DNA of 64,000 nucleotides from Pratylenchus scribneri (Eukaryota > Nematoda > Chromadorea > Rhabditida > Pratylenchidae). A program made the translations under genes and the position numbers. The stretch spans positions 124,001 to 188,000 of the forward strand of contig JAQSEB010000050.1 of assembly GCA_030063045.1 (NCBI GenBank), in the 5' to 3' direction. Of the stretch, positions 13,381 to 25,600 are shown piece by piece (the first letter of the stretch is position 1; each line of letters starts with the position of its first letter). The notes beneath the pieces are model-generated. The model had not been told where the DNA came from, did not search any database, and saw only the letters and a list, made by a program, of their open reading frames with translations.

Positions 13381-13899
13381 GTTTTTAAATGCAAGACAAA
13401 TCCTTAATTATATATTAATAATTTTGGCGTTATCGTTATATACTCATTTTCGGCTATTTCAATGTTTTTTTCAGCAAATTAATTAATTTTTTTTTAAAAT
13501 TGATATAAAATAAATTTTAATAAATAAAAATTGAATATTTGATAAAAATTTTGTCTCCACTTAAGAAAACCGTGCCGATTCGGCCAAAGTGGACAATCAA
13601 CCAACCATCAATTTTGATGATGAAATTCAGCACAAAGAAATTGTTGCTGTAACAGATCAATCCAAAGTGCCACAAAAACTACTTGAATTGTGCGAACAGG
13701 AAAATGTGATCAATTGGGAGGAATTTGCGTCTTCAACGTTTGATTTTTTGAGATTATTTTTGCAATATTTATTCAATTTAGGTCGCTTAAAAATTGCTCG
13801 AAATTGGGCGAAGGCACTTACGGCGAAGTATTCAAAATTTCAATTAATGGCGAAGAATGTGCATTGAAGGTTAATTTAGAGCAAATAAAAGGGTACTTA

Positions 13900-14540
13900 T
13901 GTATTTTGTATCCCATTTTTGGGTCAAAATTTTTTGTTTTTTCGGTCAAATTATATACCATTCAACGCGTCTTGACGAGCTAGTTACAAAAATGTTTAAA
14001 AATTTTGAGCGCGAGAGCGTTTTTGGCTAAGATATGGTCATTTGAAATTTGCAAAAGTGCTTGGTCCCCTCTGTAGGTTGAAATTCGCAAAAAATTTTTG
14101 AAAATTTTTTCGGTCATTTTGTAGCTCAATCGACGCATTTCAAGGAACGGAGCACGAACCTGCCATCCGTTTCTCATATAACTCCAAACTAAAAAAGTTA
14201 CAGCCATGTAGATAAAATACTGTTCCAACAAATTACAGTGAGACTATAATGACCATAACTATTTTGATTTTAAATTTTATGAAAAAGATGACAGATTCAA
14301 GCTTCTCTCATCGAGACGCGACGAATAAGCTATAAATTGAATGAAAAAATTTTCAAAAAATTTTCGAGTTTGGACCCATTGGGGGGACCAAACATTTTTT
14401 CAATTTTCATGAGGTCGTAACTTTTTTAATTTTGAATTTTATGCGAAACCAATAACATTTCCGTAAACAGCTCGTCAAGACACGTCGATTAATATATCAT
14501 TTCCGAAAAATAATTTTTTCGAAAAAAAATCGAAATAATA
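13900..14540. repeat. Cluster of fragmented foldback-family pieces
   Basis: Partial terminal arms occur at about 13955-13982 (ATTCAACGCGTCTTGACGAG), 14110-14150, 14295-14335 and 14465-14505 (AGCTCGTCAAGACACGTCGA), each next to AT-rich filler. No gene was seen here. Confidence 0.55.
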
Positions 14541-14699
14541 TTTTTTTTACCACCCACTTTAAAATATTTTTATTTTACCACCCATTTTATTTTTTTTACC
14601 ACCCACTTGGATTTTTTGTCTTTCCCATTGTAAATAATAGGAAATGGTTTGTAATATTGAAATTTGGATAAAATTGGTTTAATAAATGTAAAAATAAGC

Positions 14700-15285
14700 C
14701 AAAAGGGGGTGCGTGGGATGTGGCCGGATATAAGGGGATTAAGGTGGATATAGGGGGATTAAACCCCGAAATGGATGGGAATGGCTCGGAAGGCCACTGG
14801 TAGGTCGGGGAAGTGTAACAAGAGGCCAGGAAAGTGCGCGGAATATAGACGGATATAAAGGGATTAAGGTGGATAATGGGGGATTAAGCCGGATTAAGTC
14901 CCATCTTAGGGGTTTAGGGTTAGGGTTATGGTTAGGGACGGCATGGGATCTAGGGGCTAGAGGTTCCGAGCACGCGGAATATAGCCGGATATAGGGGGAT
15001 TAAAGTGGATATAGGAGGATTAAGCCGGATTAAGCTTAGTTATGGATTAGGGTTAGGGTTAGGGGTTCGGAACATAGGATTCTCGAGAAGCCGGAAGCAA
15101 AACAACCCAAATCGGGCTCGCGCCCATCGATTCCAGGTATTAATCCGGCTTAATCCCCCAAATCCACTTTAATCCCCCTTTATCCGGCTTAATCCCGCGC
15201 ACTCTCAGACACTTCCCAGACCTTAAAATGGCCCTCCGGGTCATCCCAATCTATTTCGGACATTAATCCCCTTTAATCCGACTAT
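14700..15285. repeat. Inverted-repeat satellite block with TTAGGG-like runs
   Basis: Three plus-oriented blocks (near 14725, 14840 and 14975) share GGATATANGGGGATTAA and GGGGGATTAAGCCGGATTAA. Two complementary blocks lie at 15139-15200 and 15263-15285 (TTAATCCGGCTTAATCCCCC). The flanks are also inverted copies: GGGAAGTGT near 14808 matches ACACTTCCC near 15210. Short TTAGGGTTAGGG runs occur at 14905-14937 and 15044-15066. GC content is well above the surrounding introns. Confidence 0.8.
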
Positions 15286-15620
15286 CGCGGTTCGGCGATT
15301 TCTTGTTTTAGCTTTCTTCTTTAAGGGGAATGTCGCGGATCGGCGACTTTTAGTTTTCAGCTTCTTTAAGGGGAATGTTGCGGATCGGCAACTTTTAGAA
15401 AGCTTCTTTTCTAAGGGGAGTGTTGCGGATCGGCAACTTTATACATCTAAGGAAAATTGGGCGAATATGGGGACTGAGAGAATGTATTGGCTAATGAGAG
15501 TATCGCGGTTCGGCGATTTCTTGTTTTAGCTTTCTTCTTTAAGGGGAATGTCGCGGATCGGCGACTTTTAGTTTTCAGCTTCTTTAAGGGGAATGTTGCG
15601 GATCGGCAACTTTTAGAAAA
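15284..15620. repeat. Array of short hairpins with compensatory variants, in a direct duplication
   Basis: Seven 16-nt hairpins have a 5-bp stem and 6-nt loop: ATCGC/GCGAT at 15284-15299 and 15502-15517; GTCGC/GCGAC at 15332-15347 and 15550-15565; GTTGC/GCAAC at 15377-15392, 15422-15437 and 15595-15610. Loops are GGTTCG in the first type and GGATCG in the others. Most are preceded by AAGGGGAATG or a close variant. About 117 bp containing one of each type is repeated directly (15284-15400 and 15502-15620). Confidence 0.85.
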
Positions 15621-15854
15621 GGATCGATAATCGACAATTAAGTAGCTTGAATTTAGAAACTACTTATTCTAATGAATACGAGCTAGAAGAATTTTTATGC
15701 AAATAAAAATTATTTTTTGATAAAAATGGTATCAAAAAGATTGATCAAAATGTCGCTAGCATTTGTCCACTAAATTTTTATTAGCCCCTCAAGCATTTCC
15801 TGCCCCGAGGGCAAAATCCATTTGCCAAAGGAAAGGCGTCGAAAATCTCCACCG

Positions 15855-17180
15855 GTTTTGTTCAATGAGAGAATGTCCAGAGTCCATCCATCCGGCCAAA
15901 TCCACTCCCGTCCATTTCGTCCTTTTGGCAATTAATCTTTTTTCCGGCTGCAATTCCTTCTTCCACAATTTATTTATTAGCCAACTGCTTTTCTTTACAA
16001 TTTGTATATAAGGAAGGGAATGTCTTTTGCACATTTTTGCCGTCAATTCCAATCAAATAATGCCCAATGGGTAAATTGCAGCATTCTTCTTCCTTTGTGA
16101 TCATTCCTCTTTCATTTATGTCAATTATCCCATCCCCCATTACGGTCAATTTGATCCGATCGGACATTTTTGGGTGGAGGGAATTGGGCGGGAAGGTCAC
16201 TGCTTTTAATTTGCCCCGAGAATTTGTGGCGAAGGCGAGAAAATTGAAGGAAAAGCACCCAAAAACGAATATCCATTTGGCGCCGATTGCCGCATTTTTG
16301 GAGGATTGAGCTCTTCTGAATTTGGTTGACGCCCGGGTGAGAACAACATACGTAAAATGTCTTCCTTCATTTAATGAATAAATTATTCCCCTTTTGATCT
16401 CATTTTTGGGTACTAATTTCATTGAATATGATTTTAGATTTAGCAGATGGCCACCGGCTATTTAGTGGCCATCCATTTAGGTCAAATTTGCCGAGGATAT
16501 GGGCTATTATCCAAAGGCATATTGGTACTTATCCGGTTATCTGTGGGCATATTTTTTCCTCCTTAAAATTACCTTATGCTACCCCCAAAATTGGTCAACC
16601 CTAACATCACCTAAAAAATTTTTTTGCCGGCATATTTCCTTCACAATGGCAATTGCCTCTCCGTACTATAGAAATGGAAATCTATACTGACCCTCAAAAT
16701 ATTTCCGACCAACTCCATCTACCAAATTCAATGATCCATGAAATAAAATTCTCCATTCCTTTGATTTTTTGTTGATCGTAAAATGACGGCAAATTTCCCT
16801 TCTTCTTCTGCGCAATCTTTTGATTGCTTTTTGCGCTACACCCCAAAATGTTGGCGTTTTCCGGATGAGCAAATTTGTGCGCCAATAGAGGAAAATGTGT
16901 GCTGCGCAATTGGTTCATTCCAATCCAAAATTTTCCCTAATAAAATCCTCCGATCTGCGCATCGAAAATTTCGTCATTTCTTCCATTAAATTATTGGCCC
17001 AACTTTTTTTTCCTTTTTTTTCTTGTCCAGTTTTTCCGTGATTTTTTTGTGCCCCTCCCGCAGATTGAAATTTGATTCCGCCAAAATGGGAAATTAAAAC
17101 AAAGAAAAAATGCACAAAGTAAATGAGGAAGAAATTTAGTAAGGCTTATTTTTTTTGTAAAATTAATCCGGTACAATGAA
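15855..17180 (-). pseudogene. Possible minus-strand gene, unrecognised; may be decayed
   Basis: Reading the minus strand from about 17115 downward, one frame codes a lysine-rich start and SMRRSEDFIRENFGLE, meets a TGA at 16915-16917, then continues in the same frame as coding-like sequence (AHIFLYWRTNLLIRKTPTFW ... SLNLVDGVGRKYFEG) to a donor-like gtcagt near 16690. A second open block (15970-16422) contains IKLTVMGDGIIDINERG and LPIGHYLIGIDGKNV, which faintly resembles a PDZ-type strand and loop. A third piece may lie at 15855-15950. I do not recognise the family. The in-frame TGA could be removed by a small intron or could mark decay. Confidence 0.35.
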
Positions 17181-20100
17181 TTTTGATTTTAATTCATTAA
17201 TTTACCTTTCATTATAGTCAAAGAAAACTCCTCACCATACAAAATAATTTATAATTATTTTTACATTAAAGTTAACGCCAATGTTTTCACTATATTTGGC
17301 TTGGCTAAAAGCTTCAAATCCCAATTCAAAATGGCTTACTCAAAATTGAATCCCGTACCAATAATTCAAATAAGAATTCAATTTGTTCTTTTCAGGCACA
17401 CAGTATACCCAATCCTATTGTATAGAAAAATGGATGAGATTGCCGTAGGCCAATTTCATTTTTTGCAACGCATTCCACGACCCAATCCAATCCAATTTTC
17501 AATATATTTTCCCCATTCTTTACTCACATTTTATTATATTTGTTTTGGCCCCAATTGAAATTGACAATCATTCATTTGATTATAAAAAAACAGTAAAATA
17601 AACTCAAATTATGGGAAAAAATCGGAAAAAATGAATCCTTAATTCCCTGCCTTCCTTTAAAAAGGGCAATAAATTATTACTTAGTTTGCCAACTTTAAAA
17701 TAAGCTTCAAATAAATTGGAAAAAAAGAATCCTTTTGGCTTTTTCTCAGTCTTCCTTTCGAAAAAGGCAATAAATTATTTCCCAGTGGAAAAGGGAAAAA
17801 CTGACTTTGATTTAATCAGCAAAAAGGGAATTTGCAATCAGCCAGACACTCAACCCAATTCATCCATCCTTCCAATTTTATGGCTTCCTTCTTCCTCCCT
17901 TTTGCCGATTGAACATCGCCGGCAGTGGAAAACAAAAGTTTTAAAGATGGAACATTCAAACGGATGGATTAAAATAGGAAGGAAAAAGAATGACAAATCA
18001 AAACAATCAACAAATATTGCGAGGCGAGCAAAACACGGGGGGGGGGGTGGTTTTGGATGCTTTCCCTCCCCAATTCTTGGCCATCCCTCCATATTCCTTG
18101 GCCAATTCCCGCCCTTCACTTCTACTTTGACCCATTCCCGGGGCCCTCCATTCACTTCCATCCACTTTACTCCTCCATCCAAAACGATTCTTTCGGGTCT
18201 CTATTCGGCCCCCCTCTTCCTCTCAAGACTCTTCGAGGGCCAATGGCCAAGTCCCTCTCCTCCCAATCTTCCCTTAATTCCCGTCCATTTGACCCTTTTC
18301 TCACTGCTACTGCCCAATTCCTTCTCCCTTCCCCCAAGGCGGCCTTCTCCACCAACTTTTCTCGGCCCCTCTCCATTTGGCCACCGCCCAAAGACATTGA
18401 TCCCTTTCGGTGCTCCTTGCCAAATCCCCTTCCATTCTTCGTCCATTCCCCCTTCCTTTTGTCCAACCAATTTCCCCACATCAATCCAATCCATCCGAGT
18501 TAGTGTCCCTCATTTTGCCTCAAACCAATTTCCCCCTCATCCGTGCCACTGCCATCGTTCCCTGCGCGAATCCTCCATTGCCTCTTTAAACCACCCCCAT
18601 TACATTCTCCCAAGTAATCTTCCAACATTTACAATTTTTTTCCCAACAATTTTTTCCATTCCATCGCCTTCTTCTTCCCCCATATTTTCCTCCTCCTTCC
18701 GAATGACCCTTTCCCCCGATATTTTATGTTTTAATCGATAAATGTGGACGAACTTTGAGCTCTTGGATGGGATATTTGGGGAGTGAGGGTGCGCAACACA
18801 ACACGCCTAAACCTTAACCCAATATATTTTTGGGTGAGATGCGCAGGAATTGGGCGATGCCTCTTTCGCCCCTCTGGGCGAACGCCACTCCATTTATTTC
18901 TTTTCTTCTCTTTCCTTTGCTTTTTTTGGAAGGAACTGCGCAACCCCTGCACGGATGAAGGACGCTTTGGGTTTAGCTCTTTATCCGCCATTTCTCCATC
19001 AAAAACGGTTGACGACGAACCGTTCCCTCGCGCCAATTCCGCCGTTCCCATTTGGCTTAATTCCTTCTTTTTTCCGTGATTTATTTGCCCATTGTTTTTG
19101 GTGACCCTGGGAAACTCCGCGCAAAAATGCTTCGCGCCATCAATTTTACTGCTGGAATATTTGCGGCTGGCAATAAATCGGCGGCTGGCAGCAAATCGCA
19201 TCCTTCCATCCGATATTCCTCAATATTTTCCCTATCCAAGTGAGACAGATTCCTTCGACCATATTCCCCAAATAAATCAGATTAGATCAATTTTAAAATA
19301 TTCAAACCTTCCTTCCATTTGTGTCATTTTCTTTGACCCATTTTCCTTTAAAATGATCAAAGTAATTTGCCTCAAATTCATGGCCTTAATAAATAATATT
19401 CTCTTTGGATTTTGATCCTTGTTCATCTGGCCAATGTCCCCCCCCCCCCCCCCCTTCTTTAAATCCCCCAAATCCCCAATCCAAATGCCCATTCTGCCGT
19501 CCAACCCAATATTTTGGCCTTTCGGCTTGAATTTCGCCTCAGGGCTGTTTGAACATGTCCTCCTCCCATTGCCTCGGGCCAAAATGTGCGGCGGGTGCAA
19601 AAATGAGGAAAAAGGCCGTTTTAAAAATGGGACTCCGATCCCATGACCATTGACAAAAGGGGGGCAAAAGAAGATGGCTTATCTTTGCCAGAGTCCCACC
19701 GATGTAATAATCGAATGGGCAAAAATGGCGGAGGGGAAAGGATGGGCAAATAATAAATAAATAAAATATATTCTAAGGACCTTTGCACAAGGAAAGCAAA
19801 CACACAAAAATTGATGATTCCCACCATTTTTGGCCTCATTCCCGGACTAAACGCCCCTTTAAATGAGCCGATAAGCCCAAACTCAAAGAAGGGAGCGGGC
19901 CAACCATTCAAATTTTGGGCTATTTTCCCTACCAAAAAGCATCAAGCGAGAAGAGGTTCCATCCCCACTCGTAAAATGACAATGAGCAATAGACCAAAGT
20001 CTTTCTCCATCTTTGCATTCAATCAATTTTTCCCTTCAATTGTTTTGGCCATAAAAATTGAATTAAAATATTAAATTGCTTTCGCTATTTATTTCGGATC

Positions 20101-22685
20101 TAATCAAAAGCTATAAAAAATCAAATTGGCCAATCAATTTCATTTCCCACCGCCAACAATTTTTATGGCTGCCCATAAACAAAAAGTTCATTTATAAATT
20201 ATTGTCGTCTGTCTATTTTCATTATTTATTTCGGATTAAAAGCTAAATTATCCTCCATAGATTCGAAGAATAAAATGAGGATCCTTTTTCACTCTTTAGA
20301 TAAAAAGCTATTAGAATTGGCCAATCAATGAATGCACATCAATTTTTTATGGCCAACAAACCAAAAGCTCATTCCATCTTCCATTTTTGGCCAACAGTCA
20401 TCCACAAATGAACGCAAATATCAACCAACCTCCATTTCATTCCTTCCCATCTCCACATTCCATCCATTCATCCTTCCCATTGGTTCGAGTGTTTATTTGG
20501 CTTGAATCTTCTCTCCAATCGCCACATCATTCAATTCGATTGCCCACCGCTTTCACGGCTTTTTCATTTTCCCATCCAAAGTTTCGGTGCGTCATATTGG
20601 CCATAGCTAATCCTCCCCTTCCCAGCTTCATCTTTTCCCGCATTTTGGGCCAAATCCCCTCTCGGCATCCTCCTCCCATCAAATTTCCATTCGCCATTGT
20701 CCATTCAAAACAACACAAAACAATTCATTCCTTTTGCCGAGCATTTTGCGCCGAGTGTTTATTCTACGCAGCCTCCGTCTCTCTTTATCCCTTTGACCAA
20801 TATATTTATGCATTTTATTCAATGGTCCACAAATTAAGCTGCTTGACGATCATGAATATTGGACATTCTTAGAAATGACCAAAAAGTTAAAATTTGTAAC
20901 CAATTTATGATTGAAAAAAGGATGGAAAGTGCCACCACTTTTCCTTACTGCTTGGAAATTGTTGATGCCTAAATTTAAGGCCATTCTCTAAAAATTCTCA
21001 AAGTTTATTTCACCAAATTCCAAAAATTTCCTCTCATTCTTTTATTCCACAAATTGAATTGCAAATTTGGATTGGTCAAAATATGCAGCTTTGTAAATTG
21101 CCATTGGAAAATTCTTCACAAGCAAAATGGCAAAAGTAGTCGGCGGTCATTTTGCCCCTTCAAAGTTCATTAGTGTGGGCGAAGTGGCCATCCCCATTTT
21201 TGGCAAATTCCAACCAGCCTAATGCCATTTTACAACTCCAACTTTTTGGGGCACATCATTTTAAGAGAATTTTGGCAAAAATGACCATCAAAAATGGGCA
21301 CGCGAAAATTAATTTTCAATTACATTTGGCCTTTTTTCCTCAAAATGCCCCAAGGCCATTGCGTGCCCATAAAAAATGGCATTTGGCTATCGGATCCCTT
21401 CAAAATTGAGGCCGACCAAGTTTCATATTCCTCCAAAATTATTCCGCTCAATCGATTCCGCGCTCCAACCCCTCCGAAATATTCCCCCAAATTTCGCCAT
21501 TTTCCCTGCAAATATGTGCTCTGCTTTGCCCTCTCCCACCAAATATGTCCATTCTCTCTTCCAAAACCCAATTTGCATAATCCCCTCCAGGGTAGTTGCT
21601 TCCCGCGCCCCCATCCAGCATTTGTGGTCTTTCGCCCTTAACCACAAATTGGATTAATTTTGGCCCAAGGCGCGCGCCCTTTTCCTTATTTGTTGGTCTG
21701 TTGTCCAATTCAATCCTTGGCTCCGGATGGATGGCTCACTTCCATCCAACAATCTGGCCTCTGGGCCACTTTGCTTCCAATTTCCAATTATTTCCCCACA
21801 AACATTGCCAACAAACAATTCGCCTTTTTCTTAATCATTTTGCCGAATTTTTCATTATAATTCTTTGCAAACATTTTCAGAGCCAAAGTCTCCAGCCGAA
21901 AAGGAGACGAAAATCCACATCCATTCCAAACTCCGACTCAAATTGGACCATAAATGCAGGAGTTGAATTCGCCTCTTTGAATAAAAGTAAAAATGAATAA
22001 ATATTACGACATTGGCCTACTTGATAATTGCTGAAACCAACAAAGTCAGTACAATCTCGAAAATAAATTTAAATCAATTCGTAGAGGCTGCCTTTTAAAC
22101 CCAAATTTCGGCTTATTTTTCCGCCTACCCCAGATTCCCTTTGGAAATTTGCCCGAACCATTCAATTCATTTAATAGTACATAGAAAGTACCGATAAATT
22201 AAATTGTTTATGCAAAATTTGAACATCCATTAGTATGGGAATCAGCAATATTTCCTTACATGAACTCAATTTAAGGCCTAATTTCATAATTCAGAGGATA
22301 AGACAAAAGGCAATTAAAAAAATCTATACTTAATGTTTTTTTAAAGTCAATATCATTGTTTGCCCCCAAATTGTTTTTCATTGATCCTTTCTGCAAAAAA
22401 CAAAAAAAAAATAATTTCCTTGACAAAAATGACGGGAATATGTGGGGGATGGAAATGAAAATGATCGGGAAAAGAGGTCGCCAAGAGAATAAAGAAAATC
22501 ACCACAGAGCATCCAAACACCGTTTAAACCTGTTTTCATCTCTTCTCCACCGTTCATCTTTTCCACACACCAAAATTATTTTTGCCAATATAGGGTCAAA
22601 TATCAATAAAAATCAACTAATAAATTAACCATCAAAAAATATTCAATATTCTCCTTTTTAGATTGATCCCCAAAAATTGAACAAA
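17181..22685. other. Long C/T-rich non-coding stretch upstream of the KASH gene
   Basis: The plus strand is strongly enriched in C and T, with frequent TTTTGGCC and CCAATTT words, a G11 tract at 18037-18047 and a C17 tract at 19438-19454. Open frames of up to 341 codons (17716-18741) occur, but they are Pro/Ser/Phe-rich, overlap in several frames and lack splice or domain support. A possible non-coding or leader exon begins after the acceptor at 21880. Otherwise I see no gene. Confidence 0.5.
18037..18047. repeat. G11 homopolymer
   Basis: Eleven consecutive G. The other five long C or G tracts are C17 at 19438-19454, C11 at 27188-27198, C16 at 29202-29217, C18 at 34556-34573 and G16 at 38629-38644. 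All lie in the C/T-rich 17-39 kb zone. Confidence 0.9.
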
Positions 22686-25600
22686 ATGGCAGAAGGACAA
22701 ACGTGGCCAATCAAATTCCATTTTGGCCCAATTAAAAATGAAAACAGCGATGATGATTGCGATATTTTCTCTGAAATGGAGAAAGAAATTCCATCATCAC
22801 CGGAAATGGCCAAGAAAATAACGGTGGCACCACAAGAGCAGAAGGAGAAGGAGGGGGAATCAGCAGATTATGGTAGCGAAGAAGCGGCTGCGGAACGATG
22901 CTCGGAACTGTGGAATGAGATCAAGGACGCGATGGTGCTGGAGGGAATGGAATTGACGGTACGTTGGAGTTATTTTTGCGGGGTCAAATTGGAATGACAT
23001 TTTGATAGCCCAATAAAAATTTATTAGATTTGGAGGATTAGGGAAAAATTGGTTTGTGAATATTAAATAAATTAATTGAGCTTTGAGAGAATCCTCATAT
23101 ACCATTTCAACAATAAATTTTGTACAAAAAAATTAGCTAAAATGGTACAAAAATAAATAAATTTAAAAGTGGAATTGGTTTGACTTAAAATAAAGATATA
23201 ACGTTACCTTTTGAAGAACACATCTTTCCGGAAACATATTTGCACCAACTAAAATACATTTTTTCAGGAAAACACATCTTTCCGGAAAACATTGCACCAA
23301 CTAAAACACATTTTTTACGGAAAACACATCTTTCCGGAAAACCCAAAAGATATTTGCACTAATTTTTTCCGGAAAACACAAAAGATATTTGCACTATTTT
23401 TTTTGCACTATTTTTTCCGGAAAACACAAAAGATATTTGCACTAATTTTTTCCGGAAAACACAAAAGATATTTGCACTTTTTTTTCCGGAAAACACAAAA
23501 GATATTTGCACTAATTTTTTCCGGAAAACACAAAAGATATTTGCACTATTTTTTCCGGAAAACACAAAAGATATTTGCACTATTTTTTCCGGAAAACACA
23601 AAGGATATTTGCACTAATTTTTTCCGGAAAACACAAAAGATATTTGCACTATTTTTTCCGGAAAACACAAAGGATATTTGCACTATTTTTTCCGGAAAAC
23701 ACAAAAGATATTTGCACTAATTTTTTCCGGAAAACACAAAAGATATTTGCACTAATTTTTTCCGGAAAACACAAAAGATATTTGCACTAATTTTTTCCGG
23801 AAAACACAAAAGATATTTGCACTATTTTTTCCGGAAAACACAAAGGATATTTGCACTATTTTTTCCGGAAAACACAAAAGATATTTGCACTATTTTTTTC
23901 CGGAAAACACAAAAGATATTTGCACTAATTTTTTCCGGAAAACTTTCGTTAAACATATTTGCCTACAAATACAAACACAAAATAATTTATGAAAAAACAC
24001 AACACTTAATTATGCGCAATGTTAAATCAAATCTAATTTTCTTTCATTTTTATCCCTCTCTTAATTCAGATCTATAAAATTTAATGCTATAAATTTTTCT
24101 AAAATATTTTTAATTTAAGGATTCACTGTTGGCACAATTCCAAATGCGTGCCACTATTTTAGCCCAGCAGATCAACGAATTGAGCCCTCAAACTGGATCC
24201 ATCCAAAATGTCCATCTTCGTTTTGGCGCAGTTTTAGCCGCTTTGGGCGAATTGAAAACGAAGAAAGAGAATGCAATTGATGGGGAATGGCAATGTGGAA
24301 AAGGAGAAGCTTCTGATGTGCCAATTTCACGATCGGCTTGTATTGGCCAATTCCGAAAATGGCTACAACAACAAGAGGCGGAAATGGGCAGAATTCGGCA
24401 ACGGATTCCCGGCTCCAAGAATTGTTCGGCATCATTGCGCGAACTTGAATTGGAACAAAAAGTGGGAATTTTATTATTTTAAGACAAGGGTCACCTTGGT
24501 AAAGAAAAAGAAACACAATTCACCAATCGATCCCATCGGGATTATATCTATTGAAGTCTGATGGATGGGCTAATTTGCATTTACCGCCTTCTTTAAACAT
24601 TATATTATCTTTTCCCTTGACCTTGGGATGGATTATCAGATTAAATCTCCTTCGCATTGCCATCGCTTGAACTTTTTGACCCCTCCCTCCAAAAGTCATA
24701 TCCCCTTCCCCCACCGCATTTATTCCATTCATGCTGATTTATGTATCAATGCCCACAAAATTCTGGTGGTTGACTTTGGGTGCGGCAACTTGGATCTTAT
24801 CTTTTTCCATTTTTAACTGAACAATTCTTATTTATTTTGTGTCATTTTGCCATTTCTCTATATTCCGTTCCGTCTACCCACATTTACAACCCATTTTGTC
24901 GCCTTTTGGGCCAGCTTACTCGACTTTTACGAGCCCCAATGGATTTTGTAGAGGATGAAGATCTTACCAACAAGATTGGTCCACATTATAGCCATAGCGA
25001 AAACGAGAAAGAGAAATATATTCTTCTCATTCATATTCCAAAATTAACCTCTTTATGTGCCCTGCTTATATCCCAACTTCATTCTTTGTTAAAAATTTAA
25101 AATTCCATCCGAAATTAAAATTCCATCAAATGTTTTTTTATTTGCTTTTAATTCTTGCGGCTTTTCTTCCATTATTCAATTTCTTCTCAATAGAAGGAAT
25201 AGCCTCCTTATCCAACATTATTTATATTCCATTCCGCCAATCCGTTGCGCTAACAAAAACAACTCTCTTTTCCATTCGCCTTCCTCTTTTTCTCCATTTT
25301 TTTGTTTGCAGCCGGTTAGGCTAACAAAATCCTATCATCCCTTTCAACGCAATCATTAAAAGCATACGCCAATCATTGCTTTCGCCAGAATTTTCCGTTT
25401 TTTATTTGCGCCCATTCAGCCAATTCTCATGGCTTGGAAGATGTTTGGGAATGGGTGGAGAAAGTTTTGGTGAAGGAATTTGAGCCCATCAACCACCAAA
25501 AGGATTGGCGCCCAATTGAAAAGCATAAAAAGCATTCTTTGATTGGAGGCTGTAAAATTGGATTTGAACGGCGGTCGGCAGAGGAGGGGGCCGCGCAAAT

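Larger units (their letters stand above)
11965..13869 (+). pseudogene. Haspin-like kinase gene, 5' part only (truncated after the ATP-binding lysine)
   Basis: Haspin is an atypical kinase that phosphorylates histone H3 Thr3 in mitosis. Exons 11965-12001, 12053-12120, 13005-13092, 13566-13737 and 13782-13869 keep frame and give about 150 residues: a basic, serine-rich N-terminus followed by TSLKNCSKLGEGTYGEVFKI and ECALK. These match the haspin glycine-rich loop and the VAIK-type lysine. A normal donor (AAG/gttaat) follows. I see none of the remaining kinase domain downstream (no HRDLH-type catalytic loop) before the KASH gene at 22.7 kb. A repeat block begins directly after this exon. It may be a broken gene, a fragment copied by duplication, or an assembly junction. 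The ATG has a clean coding context; the family call rests on a short stretch. Confidence 0.55.

Noticed and set aside
14905..15066. True telomere
   Set aside because: Only a few degenerate TTAGGG units embedded between satellite blocks with genes on both sides.
17716..18741. 341-codon plus-strand open frame
   Set aside because: Pro/Ser/Phe-rich low-complexity translation of C/T-rich DNA, with overlapping open frames on both strands, no splice structure and no family motif.
23292..24077. Long open frames with repeated RKTQKIFALIF-like peptides
   Set aside because: Direct translation of the 35-bp satellite, open in several frames only because the unit lacks stop codons.
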